A stretch of DNA of 64,000 nucleotides from Sphingosinicella microcystinivorans (GTDB lineage: Bacteria > Pseudomonadota > Alphaproteobacteria > Sphingomonadales > Sphingomonadaceae): contig NZ_RBWX01000007.1 of assembly GCF_003634215.1 (NCBI RefSeq), positions 916,945 through 980,944 of the forward strand, in the 5' to 3' direction. The notes under the pieces were generated by a model. It saw only the letters and a list, made by a program, of their open reading frames with translations, made no database searches and had not been told where the DNA came from. The position numbers were made by a program, and so were the translations under genes. How positions within the stretch are numbered: the stretch's first letter is position 1; every line of letters starts with the position of its first letter. This document shows positions 34,986 to 44,245 of the stretch, piece by piece.

Positions 34986-37385
34986 TCAGAAGCTGTAGCG
35001 GGCCTGAAAGGCGACGCTGCGGAAGGGCTGACGGTCCTGGAAAAAGCTTCCGCGGGAGTTCGGCTGATAGCCCGAGAACGTGCGTACGATCGTGTTCGTC
35101 AAATTCTTGCCGATGATGTCGAAGCCGAGCTTGCCGTCCATGAATTCAACGGACAGGCGTGCGTCCAGCCTGGCGTAGCCATCCTGTTCGGCAAGCGGAT
35201 CAAGCGTGAAGATCGTGTGGTAGCGTGAAGAGAATATGCCGGTCGCCTCTGCGATCAACTCCGTCTCGCTTGCCACTGGCACTGTCAACGTACCCGTAAC
35301 CGAACCGCTCCATTTCGGCGCATAGAGCGTTTGTCGGCCGCTCAGATCCTGTCTCTCGGCCGAAGGGTTCCGCCCCGCCAGAATGGCGGCCAGCTGCTGT
35401 GCGTATGTCGCACCGGCATCCCGATAGTTGCGGTACTTCGAGTCCAGGTATGTTCCTGAGGCGGAAACGCGGAAATAATCCGTGACTGCCAGCGCCGTTT
35501 CCAGTTCTACACCCTGCGCACGGGACTGCGCCGCATTGCGTACGAAGTTCACCGGTGCGCCGGCGGCGTTGGTGCCGTTGATGACGACCTGAAGGTCTGA
35601 GAAATCGTTGCGGAACAGGGCGAGGTTGACCGTCAGGCGGCGATCCAGGAATTCACCCTTCAGGCCGATTTCGTAAGCATCGACCTTCTCCGGTTCAAAG
35701 GGATAGTTCGCCGGATTGGCGGAAAGCTCCGCGACGCTGAAACCACCCGCCTTGAAACCGTGCGCGTAAGACGCGTAGGCCATGATATCGTCGGAGATAT
35801 CGTATTGTATGCGCGCCGACGGCATCAGCTGCCTGTCGGTGCGCTTCAGGCTGACGCTGCCCGGCGTGCCGATTCCGATAAGCCCGGCGAGCGACTGGAG
35901 CGAGGAGGGGAAGGGCGCGATGTTCCCGTAGGCGGTGGTTGCCGTACCGAACTGCAACATCCAATCGAAGCTTTTTTCGATGATGCAGCCGCGCAGGCCC
36001 GCGCTGATCTTGAAAGCGTCGGTCACATTGTAGGTGAGCGTACCGAACGCGGAATAGGTGCGTCCGTTCTGGGTTGCCAGCACCTGCTGCGCGACCGGCA
36101 GGTAGGGCACGAGCGGTGCGAACACCGGCGGCGCGGAAAGGTTGGGGGTCAGAAAGAAAAATCCGATGTCCTGCTGGATGTCGAGTTTATCGTCCTGAAA
36201 ATAGAGGCCCGCCATGAACTCCAGCGGCTGGCCGACGGGAGACGTCAGGCGCAGCTCCTGGCTGAACTGCCGGTAGTCTTCCGGCGCGTGCACGTTCAGC
36301 AGTTGTGTGGCGGTGCCATCATTGTCGAGCAAGAGTGTGAAATCATATTCGTAATAACCGGTGACGGAACTGAGGGTGAGATCTCCAACGTCCGCGTTCA
36401 GCGTCAGCACCGTTTCCTTGTTGCGGAGCCGGCTGTAGTTGCCCGGATTGGACGTATAGAGGCTGTTGTCGAGGCCGGTGGGCGCCCCTGCGGCAAGATT
36501 GAGTGCGCAGAAGCCGGCGGCCGCGAACGGCGCGGGCGGTGGGCACAGCGTTTGCCGCAGCACGAGCCCGCCCTTGTTCACGCTCTCGCTGATTTCCCCT
36601 TTCAGCAGGGCTTCGAAGCCCGGAGTCGGCGCGTAGCGGGCCGTTGCGCGAAACGCGAAATTCTCCAGGTCTGGAGCGGATTTTCCGGTGGCGACGTTGC
36701 GGTAAACGCCCTTTTGGCCGTTCATCGTGCCCGCGACGCGAAGCTGGAAACTGTCGGTGAACGGGAGTGTCGCGGCGCCTTCCAGCGCATACTGACCGCC
36801 GCTCTCGCCGCTCGTCGGCGACAGCAGTGCCCGTGCCCAGCCTGTCAGATCGTCGGAGGGTTTGACCGATACGATATTGAAGGCGCCGGCGATGGCGTTG
36901 TTGCCGAAAAACGTCGTCTGCGGCCCCTTCAGGATTTCGACGCGTTCGATGTCGAGGAACGTCGCTTCCGAGTTGCGCGAGCGGCCATGGTAGATGTCGT
37001 CGACGAACGTACCGACCGACTGATCGAACGACTGGCTTTCGCCCGAGCCGGTGCCGCGAATGAAGAAATTGCTGGATCGCCCGCTGCCCTGAACCTTGAT
37101 CGAGGGGTTTTGCCGCGCCAGCGAGACGAGCGACGTCAGATTTTCAGTGCGAAGTTCGATCGCGCCGACCACTTCAACCGAAACCGGAACATCCTGCAGC
37201 CGTTCGGCTCGGCGCTGCGCAGTGATGACGATCTCATTGCCTGTCACATCGGGTTCGGAGGCGACAGCGCTTTCCTGCTCGGCGGCCATCGCGCTCGCCG
37301 GTTCGGCGAGGATTGCGAGCGGCACAAGCGCCGTGGTGCAAAGCGTAAGGCCGCGGCCGCGCATCGAGTTTTTTTTGTTCATCAT
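34986..37385 (-). CDS. TonB-dependent outer-membrane receptor
   Basis: 799 aa from tandem ATGs at 37385/37382 (GGGGGAACGGGA upstream); the open frame runs further to 37451. Signal peptide about residues 1-34 (RGRGLTLCTTALVPLAILA, then AMAAE), TonB box NEIVITAQRRAERLQ, plug (LKGPQTTFFGNNAIAGAFNI), barrel ending in FQARYSF. Its promoter region carries a perfect 16-bp inverted repeat. It is placed at the end of the MarR-bracketed aromatic block and probably imports the same substrate. A 547-codon frame on the opposite strand is composition shadow. Confidence 0.95.
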   Translation of the reverse strand: MMNKKNSMRGRGLTLCTTALVPLAILAEPASAMAAEQESAVASEPDVTGNEIVITAQRRAERLQDVPVSVEVVGAIELRTENLTSLVSLARQNPSIKVQGSGRSSNFFIRGTGSGESQSFDQSVGTFVDDIYHGRSRNSEATFLDIERVEILKGPQTTFFGNNAIAGAFNIVSVKPSDDLTGWARALLSPTSGESGGQYALEGAATLPFTDSFQLRVAGTMNGQKGVYRNVATGKSAPDLENFAFRATARYAPTPGFEALLKGEISESVNKGGLVLRQTLCPPPAPFAAAGFCALNLAAGAPTGLDNSLYTSNPGNYSRLRNKETVLTLNADVGDLTLSSVTGYYEYDFTLLLDNDGTATQLLNVHAPEDYRQFSQELRLTSPVGQPLEFMAGLYFQDDKLDIQQDIGFFFLTPNLSAPPVFAPLVPYLPVAQQVLATQNGRTYSAFGTLTYNVTDAFKISAGLRGCIIEKSFDWMLQFGTATTAYGNIAPFPSSLQSLAGLIGIGTPGSVSLKRTDRQLMPSARIQYDISDDIMAYASYAHGFKAGGFSVAELSANPANYPFEPEKVDAYEIGLKGEFLDRRLTVNLALFRNDFSDLQVVINGTNAAGAPVNFVRNAAQSRAQGVELETALAVTDYFRVSASGTYLDSKYRNYRDAGATYAQQLAAILAGRNPSAERQDLSGRQTLYAPKWSGSVTGTLTVPVASETELIAEATGIFSSRYHTIFTLDPLAEQDGYARLDARLSVEFMDGKLGFDIIGKNLTNTIVRTFSGYQPNSRGSFFQDRQPFRSVAFQARYSF

Positions 37386-37468
37386 TCCCGTTCCCCCTTT
37401 TGAACGGATCGGGCCGCGCCGTTCCTGCGTCAGGTCCACGATACCGTGCATGAGAATGACATAACAAA

Positions 37469-37509
37469 TGCGATTCGCAAGTAAATTATCATCAAAACGT
37501 TGTCGTTTT
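37469..37509. promoter_or_regulatory. Palindromes in the promoter of the third TonB receptor
   Basis: AAAACGTTGTCGTTTT (37494-37509) is an inverted repeat with perfect 6-bp arms around TTGT. Closer to the gene, TGCGATTCGCA (37469-37479) is a second perfect palindrome around a central T. A weaker relative of the first lies at 40507-40522, before the 137-aa gene. Confidence 0.5.
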
Positions 37510-39186
37510 ATATATCAACAACAAGATCAATGGCTTGTGGGCGCGCAATGCACGGAAGGCATGTGCCGTCGCCGAGGTCGGCGGTGGAGGTTCCCTTGAT
37601 AAGCGCCGAGCGGCAGGTGAGGCATGTGCCGCTCCGGCAGCTGTTTGGCACCGCAATTCCAGCCGCTTCGGCGAGCTCAAGAAGCGAAAAGTCATCTCCG
37701 GCAAACCAGCGAACGGTTTGCCCGCTTTTCGCGAAGCGGACACTGGCCTCCGCGATCTCGCTGCGCTCTACAGTTCGCCCGAATTGCTCGAACAGAACGG
37801 TGTTCGCATTCGCGCCGCGCGCCACCAGCGCGTCCTTCAGGTCCGTGCAAAGGCTTCCGGGTCCACAAATATGGATTGCCGCCTCGAACCAGGGCAGCGT
37901 GTGGCGATGGCCGTTCACAACCACGCTGAGGTCGGACAGGGCGGCAATTACCCGGTCCGGCGTGATCCTTCCGTGAAGCGCGCCGGGAACCTCCGCGCGG
38001 CTGTAGATGAGCGTGAGAGAAAAGTCCTTGCGCGCGGCGGCCAGTGCTTCGAGGTCCTCTCGAAAGGCGAGGTCTTCCGGGCTGCGCCCCCGTAAATCAG
38101 GTATGCCGGAGGTGCGTCGCGGCGGCTGAAATGCGCATCGAGCATTGCCTTCAGCGGCGTGATGCCGATCCCCGCCGCGATGAGCACGAGTGGCCGGTAG
38201 CTGCCCATGTCGAGCGTGAAGTCACCGGCTGGAGCGCTGAGCGAAACGGTGTCGCCGGGGCGCAGTGCATGCAGACGCTGCGAGCCTTTGCCCCGCTGTT
38301 TACGGACCGTGACGCGATAGCATTCCGGCGTGAAGGAGAAGGCTGAGAGGCTCCAGGCCCTACGTAGGGTTGCGCCTTCATGTTCGAACTGCACCTGCAC
38401 GTGCTGCCCCGGCTTTGCACGGGGCAACCGGCCGCCGTCGGCTGGGGAGAATTCAACGGAGCGAATTTCCGGCGCCTCTTGGGTCACCTTGCTCACGATA
38501 AACGGGCGCCATCCCCGCCACCGGCCTTCCTGCCGGTCCTGCGCGCGTTCGGCCGCTTCACGTTTAGCGGAAAGCAACAGTCGGTTGGTGCCGCTGAGAC
38601 GCGCAAAGCTGAGCAGGCGCTGCAGGGGTTCCAGCGGCGGAGGATCGCGCTCGATCAGAAAATCGCTGACATCGGCAACGCTCGGCATCGCGGGGTTGTG
38701 TGCGATGCGACGAAGCCGATCGCCAGGGCGGACGCGCCCCGGGGATTCAACGCCAAAATAGACACCCGCGTACCGCGATTTTGCAAATGCCCGTTGGAAC
38801 GCCGGCGGCTGCCCGAGCCGCCACGAGAGCTTCAGGCACGGGCTGCGCGCACCCGCGACGAACAGGCGAACCTCCTCTCCGAGGGTGAAAACGTCGCCGA
38901 TCCTGAGATCGCTCTCATCGAGCGTATCGAAGGTTAAATTCTCGCCGAAGAAGCCGTCGGGCCATCGCGCAGCTTCAACGCCGAGCTGCTCACCCCAATA
39001 GGCATAAGCCTGTCGCGAGAAAGCGTAGATCTTGTCCGGGTGAACCGCGCGTTTGTCACCGGGAATCCCATCGTCCGTCACATGCCAGGGTTCGGGTTGG
39101 GGAACTTTCAAATGCCCCGTCGTCACGACCTCGGTGCCGATCTGGACAGCGTGCAGACCGCCTGCCGAGACATTGAGAAGATGCAT
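37508..39186 (-). pseudogene. MOSC / reductase / 2Fe-2S ferredoxin fusion, frameshifted
   Basis: One reading frame (39186 to 37948) encodes a MOSC domain (about 1-165; HVTDDGIPGDKRAVHPDK, FFGENLTFD), the three-helix YiiM extension (about 170-205), and an FNR-like domain (RRAWSLSAF, GIGITPLKAML). After AYLIYGG it loses homology. One frame over, the protein goes on as RSPEDLAFREDLEALAAARK to a plant-type ferredoxin with CRSGTCLTCRS and a late CLPC, ending at 37508. The break is at a run of five C (38087-38091); one more base restores a single protein of about 559 aa. It is either a recent mutation or a sequencing error. The intact form would be an NAD(P)H reductase feeding the Rieske oxygenase or a demethylase. 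Confidence 0.85.
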
Positions 39187-39206
39187 GGCTTGTCAGGTGC
39201 CGCAGA

Positions 39207-40007
39207 TCACGGGTTCAGCGCTTCGGCGAGCACCGTGGATGTTGTCGTGAAGCCGAAGCAGAAGCGCACATTGTGCAGTGTCGCCTGCATGCAGAAATCC
39301 GGAGATGTCGTGGCCACGCAGTCTTCCAGCATGATCGTGTCGTAGCCATGAAAATTGGCATCCATCAACGTGCCGAGTACGCAATGATCGGCATTCACAC
39401 CGGCAAAAAGCACGGTCGAAATGCCGTGGTTCTTCAGAATGGAATCGAGTGGCGTATCGTAAAAGCCGCTGATTCTGTGCTTGTCCACGCAAATGTCCGA
39501 TGCTTCCCGGGTCAGCCCGTCGATAAGCTGTGCGCCCCATTCCCCTTGCTGAAGCACCTTGTAAGTTCGCCCGCCGAACGTTGTCGATCCGGCGAGGCCC
39601 GGGCCTTGTCCGTTCGGATTGAAGGGATGCTGTGTCCCGGGCGACAGGTTGGCCCGATCGGGCCGGACACCCCAGTTCAGCCAGATCACGGGGGCGCCGC
39701 ATGCGCGCATGGCCGCCGCCGCGCGGTTGATGGGGTCGACGAGCGCGCGCCCTGCGGCGAAATCGATGCCGAGCGAGGCGATCCAGCCATCCTTGCTGCA
39801 GAAATCATTCTGCATATCAACGATGACGAGCGCGGTTCGCGCCAGATCGATCAGCACGTCCTGGGGCTCGGCGGTCAACCTTGTGGTTGGGCCCGACGGC
39901 GCGGGGCGACGCATATCGATCACCGCATCGCTCACGCGGTAGGTGTTGCGCCCCTCCGTGCCGAGCGTGGCCCAGGTGCGCGTGTCCGGAATCGTGCTGG
40001 TGGTCAT
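39207..40007 (-). CDS. Isochorismatase-fold cysteine hydrolase
   Basis: 266 aa from the ATG at 40007 (GGAG upstream); a longer in-frame start at 40046 is less likely. The catalytic triad of the fold is visible: Asp in VIVDMQNDF (about 62), Lys in CVDKHRISGF (about 174), and Cys in GVNADHCVLGTLMDA (about 204). The closest types by motif are RutB-like ureidoacrylate hydrolases and N-carbamoylsarcosine amidases, which cleave C-N bonds. It sits in the same-strand run between the 137-aa protein and the MOSC-reductase fusion, so it probably hydrolyses an amide intermediate. Confidence 0.9.
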   Translation of the reverse strand: MTTSTIPDTRTWATLGTEGRNTYRVSDAVIDMRRPAPSGPTTRLTAEPQDVLIDLARTALVIVDMQNDFCSKDGWIASLGIDFAAGRALVDPINRAAAAMRACGAPVIWLNWGVRPDRANLSPGTQHPFNPNGQGPGLAGSTTFGGRTYKVLQQGEWGAQLIDGLTREASDICVDKHRISGFYDTPLDSILKNHGISTVLFAGVNADHCVLGTLMDANFHGYDTIMLEDCVATTSPDFCMQATLHNVRFCFGFTTTSTVLAEALNP

Positions 40008-40042
40008 CGGAGTCTCCGTTGGGCAGGGGCGGCCGGCCAGGC

Positions 40043-40456
40043 TCAAAGCCCGTGCGGGCTCGGGCCCTGCCAGTTGAGTTCTTCATACCAAGTCGTGGTT
40101 TCGGCCCCGGCGCGCACCTCGCCGTGGACGATCATTTTGCGTCCATCCTCGGAGATTTCGCTGCGCTCGACGAACGGGCCCATGCCCGGAACCTCGCCGG
40201 ACACCTCAACTTTTCGGGGCGCGGGGCTGCGCAGCGACACCACAAATCCGTTGCCCTGCACGGTTGTCGCGGGGCCGCCATAGATGCCGTCGAAGCTGCG
40301 CACCGAAATCTTGCCCTGCGGATCGGTTTCGACGGACACCCAGACGAGCTGGTTGCCGTCATCTTTCAGAACCCAGAGCGTGAGCGATGCCGGGGTCAGT
40401 TTACGCGACCGTGCCTCGTCCATGACCCAGAGACCTGTTGGGATAATGCCGGACAT
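40043..40456 (-). CDS. Small protein of unknown function in the aromatic block
   Basis: 137 aa from the ATG at 40456 (AGAGGG upstream); an upstream in-frame start at 40516 gives a poor leader. There is no signal peptide or membrane segment. It begins GIIPTGLWVMDEARSRKL and is mostly predicted beta (LTLWVLKDDGNQLVWVSVE, KMIVHGEV, TTTWYEELNW), like a small beta-barrel such as a lipocalin-type or steroid-isomerase-like protein. I do not recognise the family. It is followed by the isochorismatase-fold hydrolase after 35 bp. Confidence 0.7.
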   Translation of the reverse strand: MSGIIPTGLWVMDEARSRKLTPASLTLWVLKDDGNQLVWVSVETDPQGKISVRSFDGIYGGPATTVQGNGFVVSLRSPAPRKVEVSGEVPGMGPFVERSEISEDGRKMIVHGEVRAGAETTTWYEELNWQGPSPHGL

Positions 40457-40506
40457 ACACCCTCTCATGCTGTGCATCGATATGACGCAGGCTAATGCAA
40501 AAATAC

Positions 40507-40522
40507 AAAACGTCAACGAATC
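40507..40522. promoter_or_regulatory. Weak relative of the 37494 inverted repeat
   Basis: AAAACGTCAACGAATC keeps the AAAACG-N4-CG frame of the perfect repeat at 37494-37509 but only four of six bases of the right arm. It is about 50-65 bp upstream of the ATG at 40456. It is low-scoring alone; the shared frame is the reason to list it. Confidence 0.25.
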
Positions 40523-40526
40523 GATG

Positions 40527-41783
40527 TTAAATTGTTGAACTAAACTTCGGTGCGGTCGACCGCGCGGCCCGTGCGAAGAACCAGACCGAGGCGAGCGACG
40601 AGATGATCATCGTCCACAGGAGCGCGACGCTCAGCGGCTCGCCGGTGGCGTCCATGAAAACGCCTACGAACAGCGGCCCGGCGGTTCCGGCGCAAGCGGA
40701 CATCAGCAGCGAGAGGATCGCTGTTCCGCGCGCCCGAGCGCGATCCTCCAGCGTCAGTTGAACCGGTACAGGCATCAGTGCGAGTACGGCGGAAGAGAAA
40801 AACGCGAACAGGCCATAAAGTGCGAGCGAGGGGGCGAGGTCCCGCATGAGCGGGAGTGCAATCACAACAGGGCCCAGCAGGGCCGCAAGCACAACAAATG
40901 CGCGCGCCATCAGCGCAGGACTCAAGGCGCGGCGCGATGAAAAATAGGCCGTGCCTGCCAGGGCGCCCGCGATACCCCCGACCAGATAGGTTGCGCCAGC
41001 GTGGGCGCCTGCCGAACCGGTTGTCATCCCGAGTGTTTTGACCAGCAATGCCGGATACCAGGCCAGCAGGCTTGCAGTTGCCGCGTAGAAGGCGGTGAGG
41101 GCGAAATAGTAATTGCGAAGGAACGGCTGCTCCCGGAAAATGAAGCGGAATACGCTTTTGTAGTCCGGCATTGTCGTTTGGTTTGATGGTGGGGGCGTGC
41201 GCGGCGGCTCTCGGCCAAGCATCGCAAGCAGGGGTGCCAGGATCAGGCCGGGAACACCGACCGCGAAGAAGACCACGCGCCAAGGTTCCGCGGCGCTGAC
41301 GAAATCCACAACGCCGCTTCTGGCGATCTCAAGCAGGTTGCCGCCGAGCAGGAACATGAGCCCCGTGCCGACGAAGGGCGCCAGCATGAAAATGCCGGTC
41401 AGGCGCGCAACACGCCGAGGATCGCGCTGTTGACTGAAGATCGAAAAGGCAGCCGGCGGCAGCCCCGCCTCGGCAACCGCCGTGGCCGCACGAAACAGAA
41501 GGAGTGCGGCGAAAGACCCCGCAAACCCGCAAAGGATCGTGGCCAGGCTCCACAAAGCGACGCAGGCCGCCGCGAGTTTCACCCGATTGCCGGAATCGAT
41601 CAGCCTTGAAATCGGCAAGCCGCCGATGGCGAACGCGATTGCAAAGGCGCCGCCCTGCAAAAAACCGAGCTGTGTGTTGGTGAGGCCAAAGCTCCGCTGC
41701 ACGTCGATCGCGAGCAGGCCCATGACCTGCTTGTCGGCTTGAGCAAGGATAAAACAGACAAGGAGCAGGGCGGGTGTACGCAT
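40527..41783 (-). CDS. MFS transporter
   Basis: 418 aa from the ATG at 41783 (AAAGG upstream); an in-frame start at 41858 adds a non-membrane leader. About 12 hydrophobic segments are visible. The N-terminus LLLVCFILAQADKQVMGLL, then LGFLQGGAFAIAFAIGGLP, and the loop between helices 2 and 3 are those of the spinster-like MFS group often found with aromatic catabolic genes in sphingomonads. It should carry the pathway acid across the inner membrane after TonB-driven entry. It has its own 195-bp upstream gap with an inverted repeat, so it starts a separate transcript. Confidence 0.93.
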   Translation of the reverse strand: MRTPALLLVCFILAQADKQVMGLLAIDVQRSFGLTNTQLGFLQGGAFAIAFAIGGLPISRLIDSGNRVKLAAACVALWSLATILCGFAGSFAALLLFRAATAVAEAGLPPAAFSIFSQQRDPRRVARLTGIFMLAPFVGTGLMFLLGGNLLEIARSGVVDFVSAAEPWRVVFFAVGVPGLILAPLLAMLGREPPRTPPPSNQTTMPDYKSVFRFIFREQPFLRNYYFALTAFYAATASLLAWYPALLVKTLGMTTGSAGAHAGATYLVGGIAGALAGTAYFSSRRALSPALMARAFVVLAALLGPVVIALPLMRDLAPSLALYGLFAFFSSAVLALMPVPVQLTLEDRARARGTAILSLLMSACAGTAGPLFVGVFMDATGEPLSVALLWTMIISSLASVWFFARAARSTAPKFSSTI

Positions 41784-41883
41784 GTATCGTGTGCCTTTGT
41801 CGCCCTGCGGTGCCTCCCGGCACTTTATTCGCGCGCCCGACTGGCACACGCGGCACACACATTCTAACGCTGAAATTCAAATT

Positions 41884-41897
41884 GACAACGATTTGTC
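41884..41897. promoter_or_regulatory. Inverted repeat in the MFS gene promoter
   Basis: GACAACGATTTGTC has perfect GACAA and TTGTC arms around CGAT. It lies about 100 bp upstream of the MFS start, in an AT-rich stretch unlike the surrounding genes, and is a likely operator. Confidence 0.4.
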
Positions 41898-41978
41898 GTC
41901 GAATTGCTTTTTTACTTAAAAAGGACCATTAAACGGTTGTGAGAGGCGGGTGGGCCGGCGGTCGCGCGGGGGGGCTCG

Positions 41979-42443
41979 TCAGTCGTCGAGATTGCGATTG
42001 AGCGTGCGCATCGTGCGGTTCAGGCGCGTCACCTCTTCAGCCGGGATCTTGCCGAATGTGCGGCTGTAGATCGCATCCGCCACGCCCCATGCCTGTTGGC
42101 CGGCAAGTCGTCCCGCATCCGTCAGCTTGACTTCGGTTACCCGCCGGTCTGACGCGCTCTGGCGGCAGTGGACGAGGCCGTCGATCTGCATGCGCTGGAC
42201 GATCCGGGTCATGGTCGGCAGCTTGACGATGGCGTTGTCGGCGATTTCGCTGACGCTCAAGACCTTGTCGCCGCGCAGGCTCATCAGCACGCGCCAGCGG
42301 GGAATATCGAGCCCAAGCGCTTTCAGCGCGATTTCCATTTCGTGCAGGTAGCGGCCGGTAAACCGCGTCAGCCAGTAGAACGGCCACCGCTCGATATCGA
42401 ATTCGCCGGAGGCGGAGATCGCGCTGGACGTCGGTTCTGTCAT
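41979..42443 (-). CDS. MarR-family regulator (first of a paralogous pair)
   Basis: 154 aa from the ATG at 42443. The winged helix covers about residues 45-115 (LDIPRWRVLMSLRGD, VSEIADNAIVKLPTMTRIVQRMQIDGLV, SDRRVTEVKLTDAG). It closes the operon that starts with the acyl-CoA synthetase: it begins 10 bp after the dioxygenase beta subunit. It is clearly related to the MarR protein at 52635-53099 (shared PFYxLxR near the N-terminus and IPxWRVLM). Self-repression as an operon member, with aromatic ligand release, is the usual mode for such repressors. Confidence 0.92.
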   Translation of the reverse strand: MTEPTSSAISASGEFDIERWPFYWLTRFTGRYLHEMEIALKALGLDIPRWRVLMSLRGDKVLSVSEIADNAIVKLPTMTRIVQRMQIDGLVHCRQSASDRRVTEVKLTDAGRLAGQQAWGVADAIYSRTFGKIPAEEVTRLNRTMRTLNRNLDD

Positions 42444-42453
42444 CGCTCTGCCG

Positions 42454-42933
42454 CTAGAGATACAGGTTGATATCCCCGCGCGCCGCGTCGCAGTCAAGCA
42501 GTTCCACCCGCTTCAGGGCAATGCGGAAGGACTCGCCTTCCGGGACCAGGCGGTGCGTCACGAAAGCCTCGAAGCGCGTCGTGCGATCGCGCTGATACTC
42601 GGTGGCCATCAACCGCGAGCTGACTGTGATCGTGTTCGACGCCGGGTCTTGCGCATCGATGCGGACGTTCGCGACGATACGCCAACCGCGCGGGCCGCCC
42701 TGCAGCGAAAAGGCGCTGGTGTCGGCAAAGCGGCGGATGCGGATTTCACGGAGCAGGGCGTTCTCGTAAACGAGAGAGACATGCTGCAGCGGATCATCCT
42801 GCCCCGGTGCGGCCGGCATCCAGTAGATGCCGTCTGGCGTGAACAGTGCGTTCCACGCTTCCCAGTCGCGCGCGTCGAGCAGCCGCGCCTCGTGGACAAG
42901 GAAATCCTCGACCTTCTGCAGATCGGCGCTCAT
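42454..42933 (-). CDS. Ring-hydroxylating dioxygenase, beta subunit
   Basis: 159 aa from the ATG at 42933, which overlaps the alpha-subunit stop (ATGA). It is the NTF2-like small subunit: VEDFLVHEARLLDARDWEAWNALF, then GIYWMPA at about 45-51, and late SSRLMATEYQRDRTTRFEAFVTHRLV. This subunit is structural and shapes the alpha3-beta3 hexamer. A longer upstream in-frame extension to 43065 is shadow inside the alpha gene. Its pairing with the alpha subunit marks a true multicomponent aromatic dioxygenase. Confidence 0.93.
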   Translation of the reverse strand: MSADLQKVEDFLVHEARLLDARDWEAWNALFTPDGIYWMPAAPGQDDPLQHVSLVYENALLREIRIRRFADTSAFSLQGGPRGWRIVANVRIDAQDPASNTITVSSRLMATEYQRDRTTRFEAFVTHRLVPEGESFRIALKRVELLDCDAARGDINLYL

Positions 42934-44222
42934 GCGGCCTTCTCCATGTAAGCAGCCCATGTCCGGTATTGGTTTCGGAACACGAGATCGCTCGTGCCCA
43001 TCGCCGACCAGCCGCCGTCCGCGTTCGGCTGTTCCTTGCCCATGTGGCGCTGCATGTTCACCCATTCGACCTTGTCCGCCATCAGGCCGGTCTGGATACG
43101 CTGATACGCCTCGTGATCGTCCGGACCCACCAGATTGGCCGAGGAATTGATCAGGTTGCAGTAGAGGATCGAGCGTTCCAGCAATTCGTCGGGCGCGCCC
43201 TTCATGCGGAACGTCCAGGATTCAACGAGCGTGCGATCGACTGCGATGGGCTTGATCACGCGGATGGTTTGTATCGGGCCTTTCAGTGTCAGGCTCGGAT
43301 AGACGATCGTATTGTGGCGGTTCATCGAGAAGATTTCTCGCGCACGTGCTTCGCCGTAGGCGGCGTTCATCGCGACGTTGTAGGCATCGATTTCCGAATA
43401 GCGCGAATGGATGCTCACCGTACCGCCCGAATAGCTGTGGCCGCCGGGGAAAGCCTGGATGCCCATGTCTTCGAAGAACTCGTAATTGCTGGTGAAAGGC
43501 CCGAGGATCTCGATCGCCGCCGGAAGCTTCTCGCCCTTGCCGAAGTGCCGGTTGGCGACGCTGCGCGCCGTGCCGGAGGATGACATGTGCGTCACCATCG
43601 GGTGCATCAGGTCATTGAGGTTTTCGAGGAAGATCTTCCAGTTGCAGCGGTGCATGTAGCGCAGCACGCCGCCCGTCACTTCCAGCTCACCCTCGGGTGA
43701 ACGGTCGGCCATGTTGTCGATGGAGGAATCGACGCCCCTCAGCCATTCGCGGAAGGGCGGGGCTTCGTCCGCAAGGCAGGCGAAAACGAAGCCGCGATAG
43801 GAGGCGACATTCGTCACGCGCGTCATGCTCGCGTCCGGGCTGCCCTTGCTCATGCACGTGCCTTCGTACCCGTCGTCGAGCGGGATCGTGCGCACCGCGC
43901 CGTCGCGCTGGAAGATCCAGCCGTGATAGGCGCAGCGGAACATGCGGGCATTGCCTTGCCCCTCGGGCACGACCTGCGCCCCCTTGTGGGGGCAGCGATT
44001 GTAGAGCAGGTGCACATCACCCTTGTCGCGCACCATCAGCAGCGGTTGTCGCGCGATCGATGTGGTGATGAAATCGCCGTCGTGCGGAATCTGGCTCTCG
44101 TGGCCCACATAGATCCACGTCGCGCCGAAGATGTGCTGCATCTCCAGCTCGAAGATCGCCGGATCGGTATAGACGCTGCGATGAACGCGGTCGTCTTCGA
44201 CAAGGCCTGATGTGATGGACAT
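42930..44222 (-). CDS. Rieske ring-hydroxylating dioxygenase, alpha subunit
   Basis: 430 aa from the ATG at 44222 (GGGAGGA upstream). The Rieske cluster motif is CPHKGAQ then CAYHGW (Cys-x-His ... Cys-x2-His, about 80-105). The mononuclear iron site follows in WKIFLENLNDLMHPMVTH (about 195-213): the His-x4-His ligands and the Asp that relays electrons between subunits. The enzyme needs a reductase and ferredoxin; the only candidate here is the frameshifted MOSC-reductase-ferredoxin gene at 37.5-39.2 kb. It would begin ring dihydroxylation or mono-oxygenation of the aromatic substrate. Confidence 0.95.
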   Translation of the reverse strand: MSITSGLVEDDRVHRSVYTDPAIFELEMQHIFGATWIYVGHESQIPHDGDFITTSIARQPLLMVRDKGDVHLLYNRCPHKGAQVVPEGQGNARMFRCAYHGWIFQRDGAVRTIPLDDGYEGTCMSKGSPDASMTRVTNVASYRGFVFACLADEAPPFREWLRGVDSSIDNMADRSPEGELEVTGGVLRYMHRCNWKIFLENLNDLMHPMVTHMSSSGTARSVANRHFGKGEKLPAAIEILGPFTSNYEFFEDMGIQAFPGGHSYSGGTVSIHSRYSEIDAYNVAMNAAYGEARAREIFSMNRHNTIVYPSLTLKGPIQTIRVIKPIAVDRTLVESWTFRMKGAPDELLERSILYCNLINSSANLVGPDDHEAYQRIQTGLMADKVEWVNMQRHMGKEQPNADGGWSAMGTSDLVFRNQYRTWAAYMEKAA

Positions 44223-44245
44223 GGTTGGTCCTCCCAATCAAAAAT

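Noticed and set aside
35760-37403. 547-codon plus-strand frame opposite the third TonB receptor
   Set aside because: High-GC shadow; the minus strand encodes a full TonB receptor and the shadow has no family motif.
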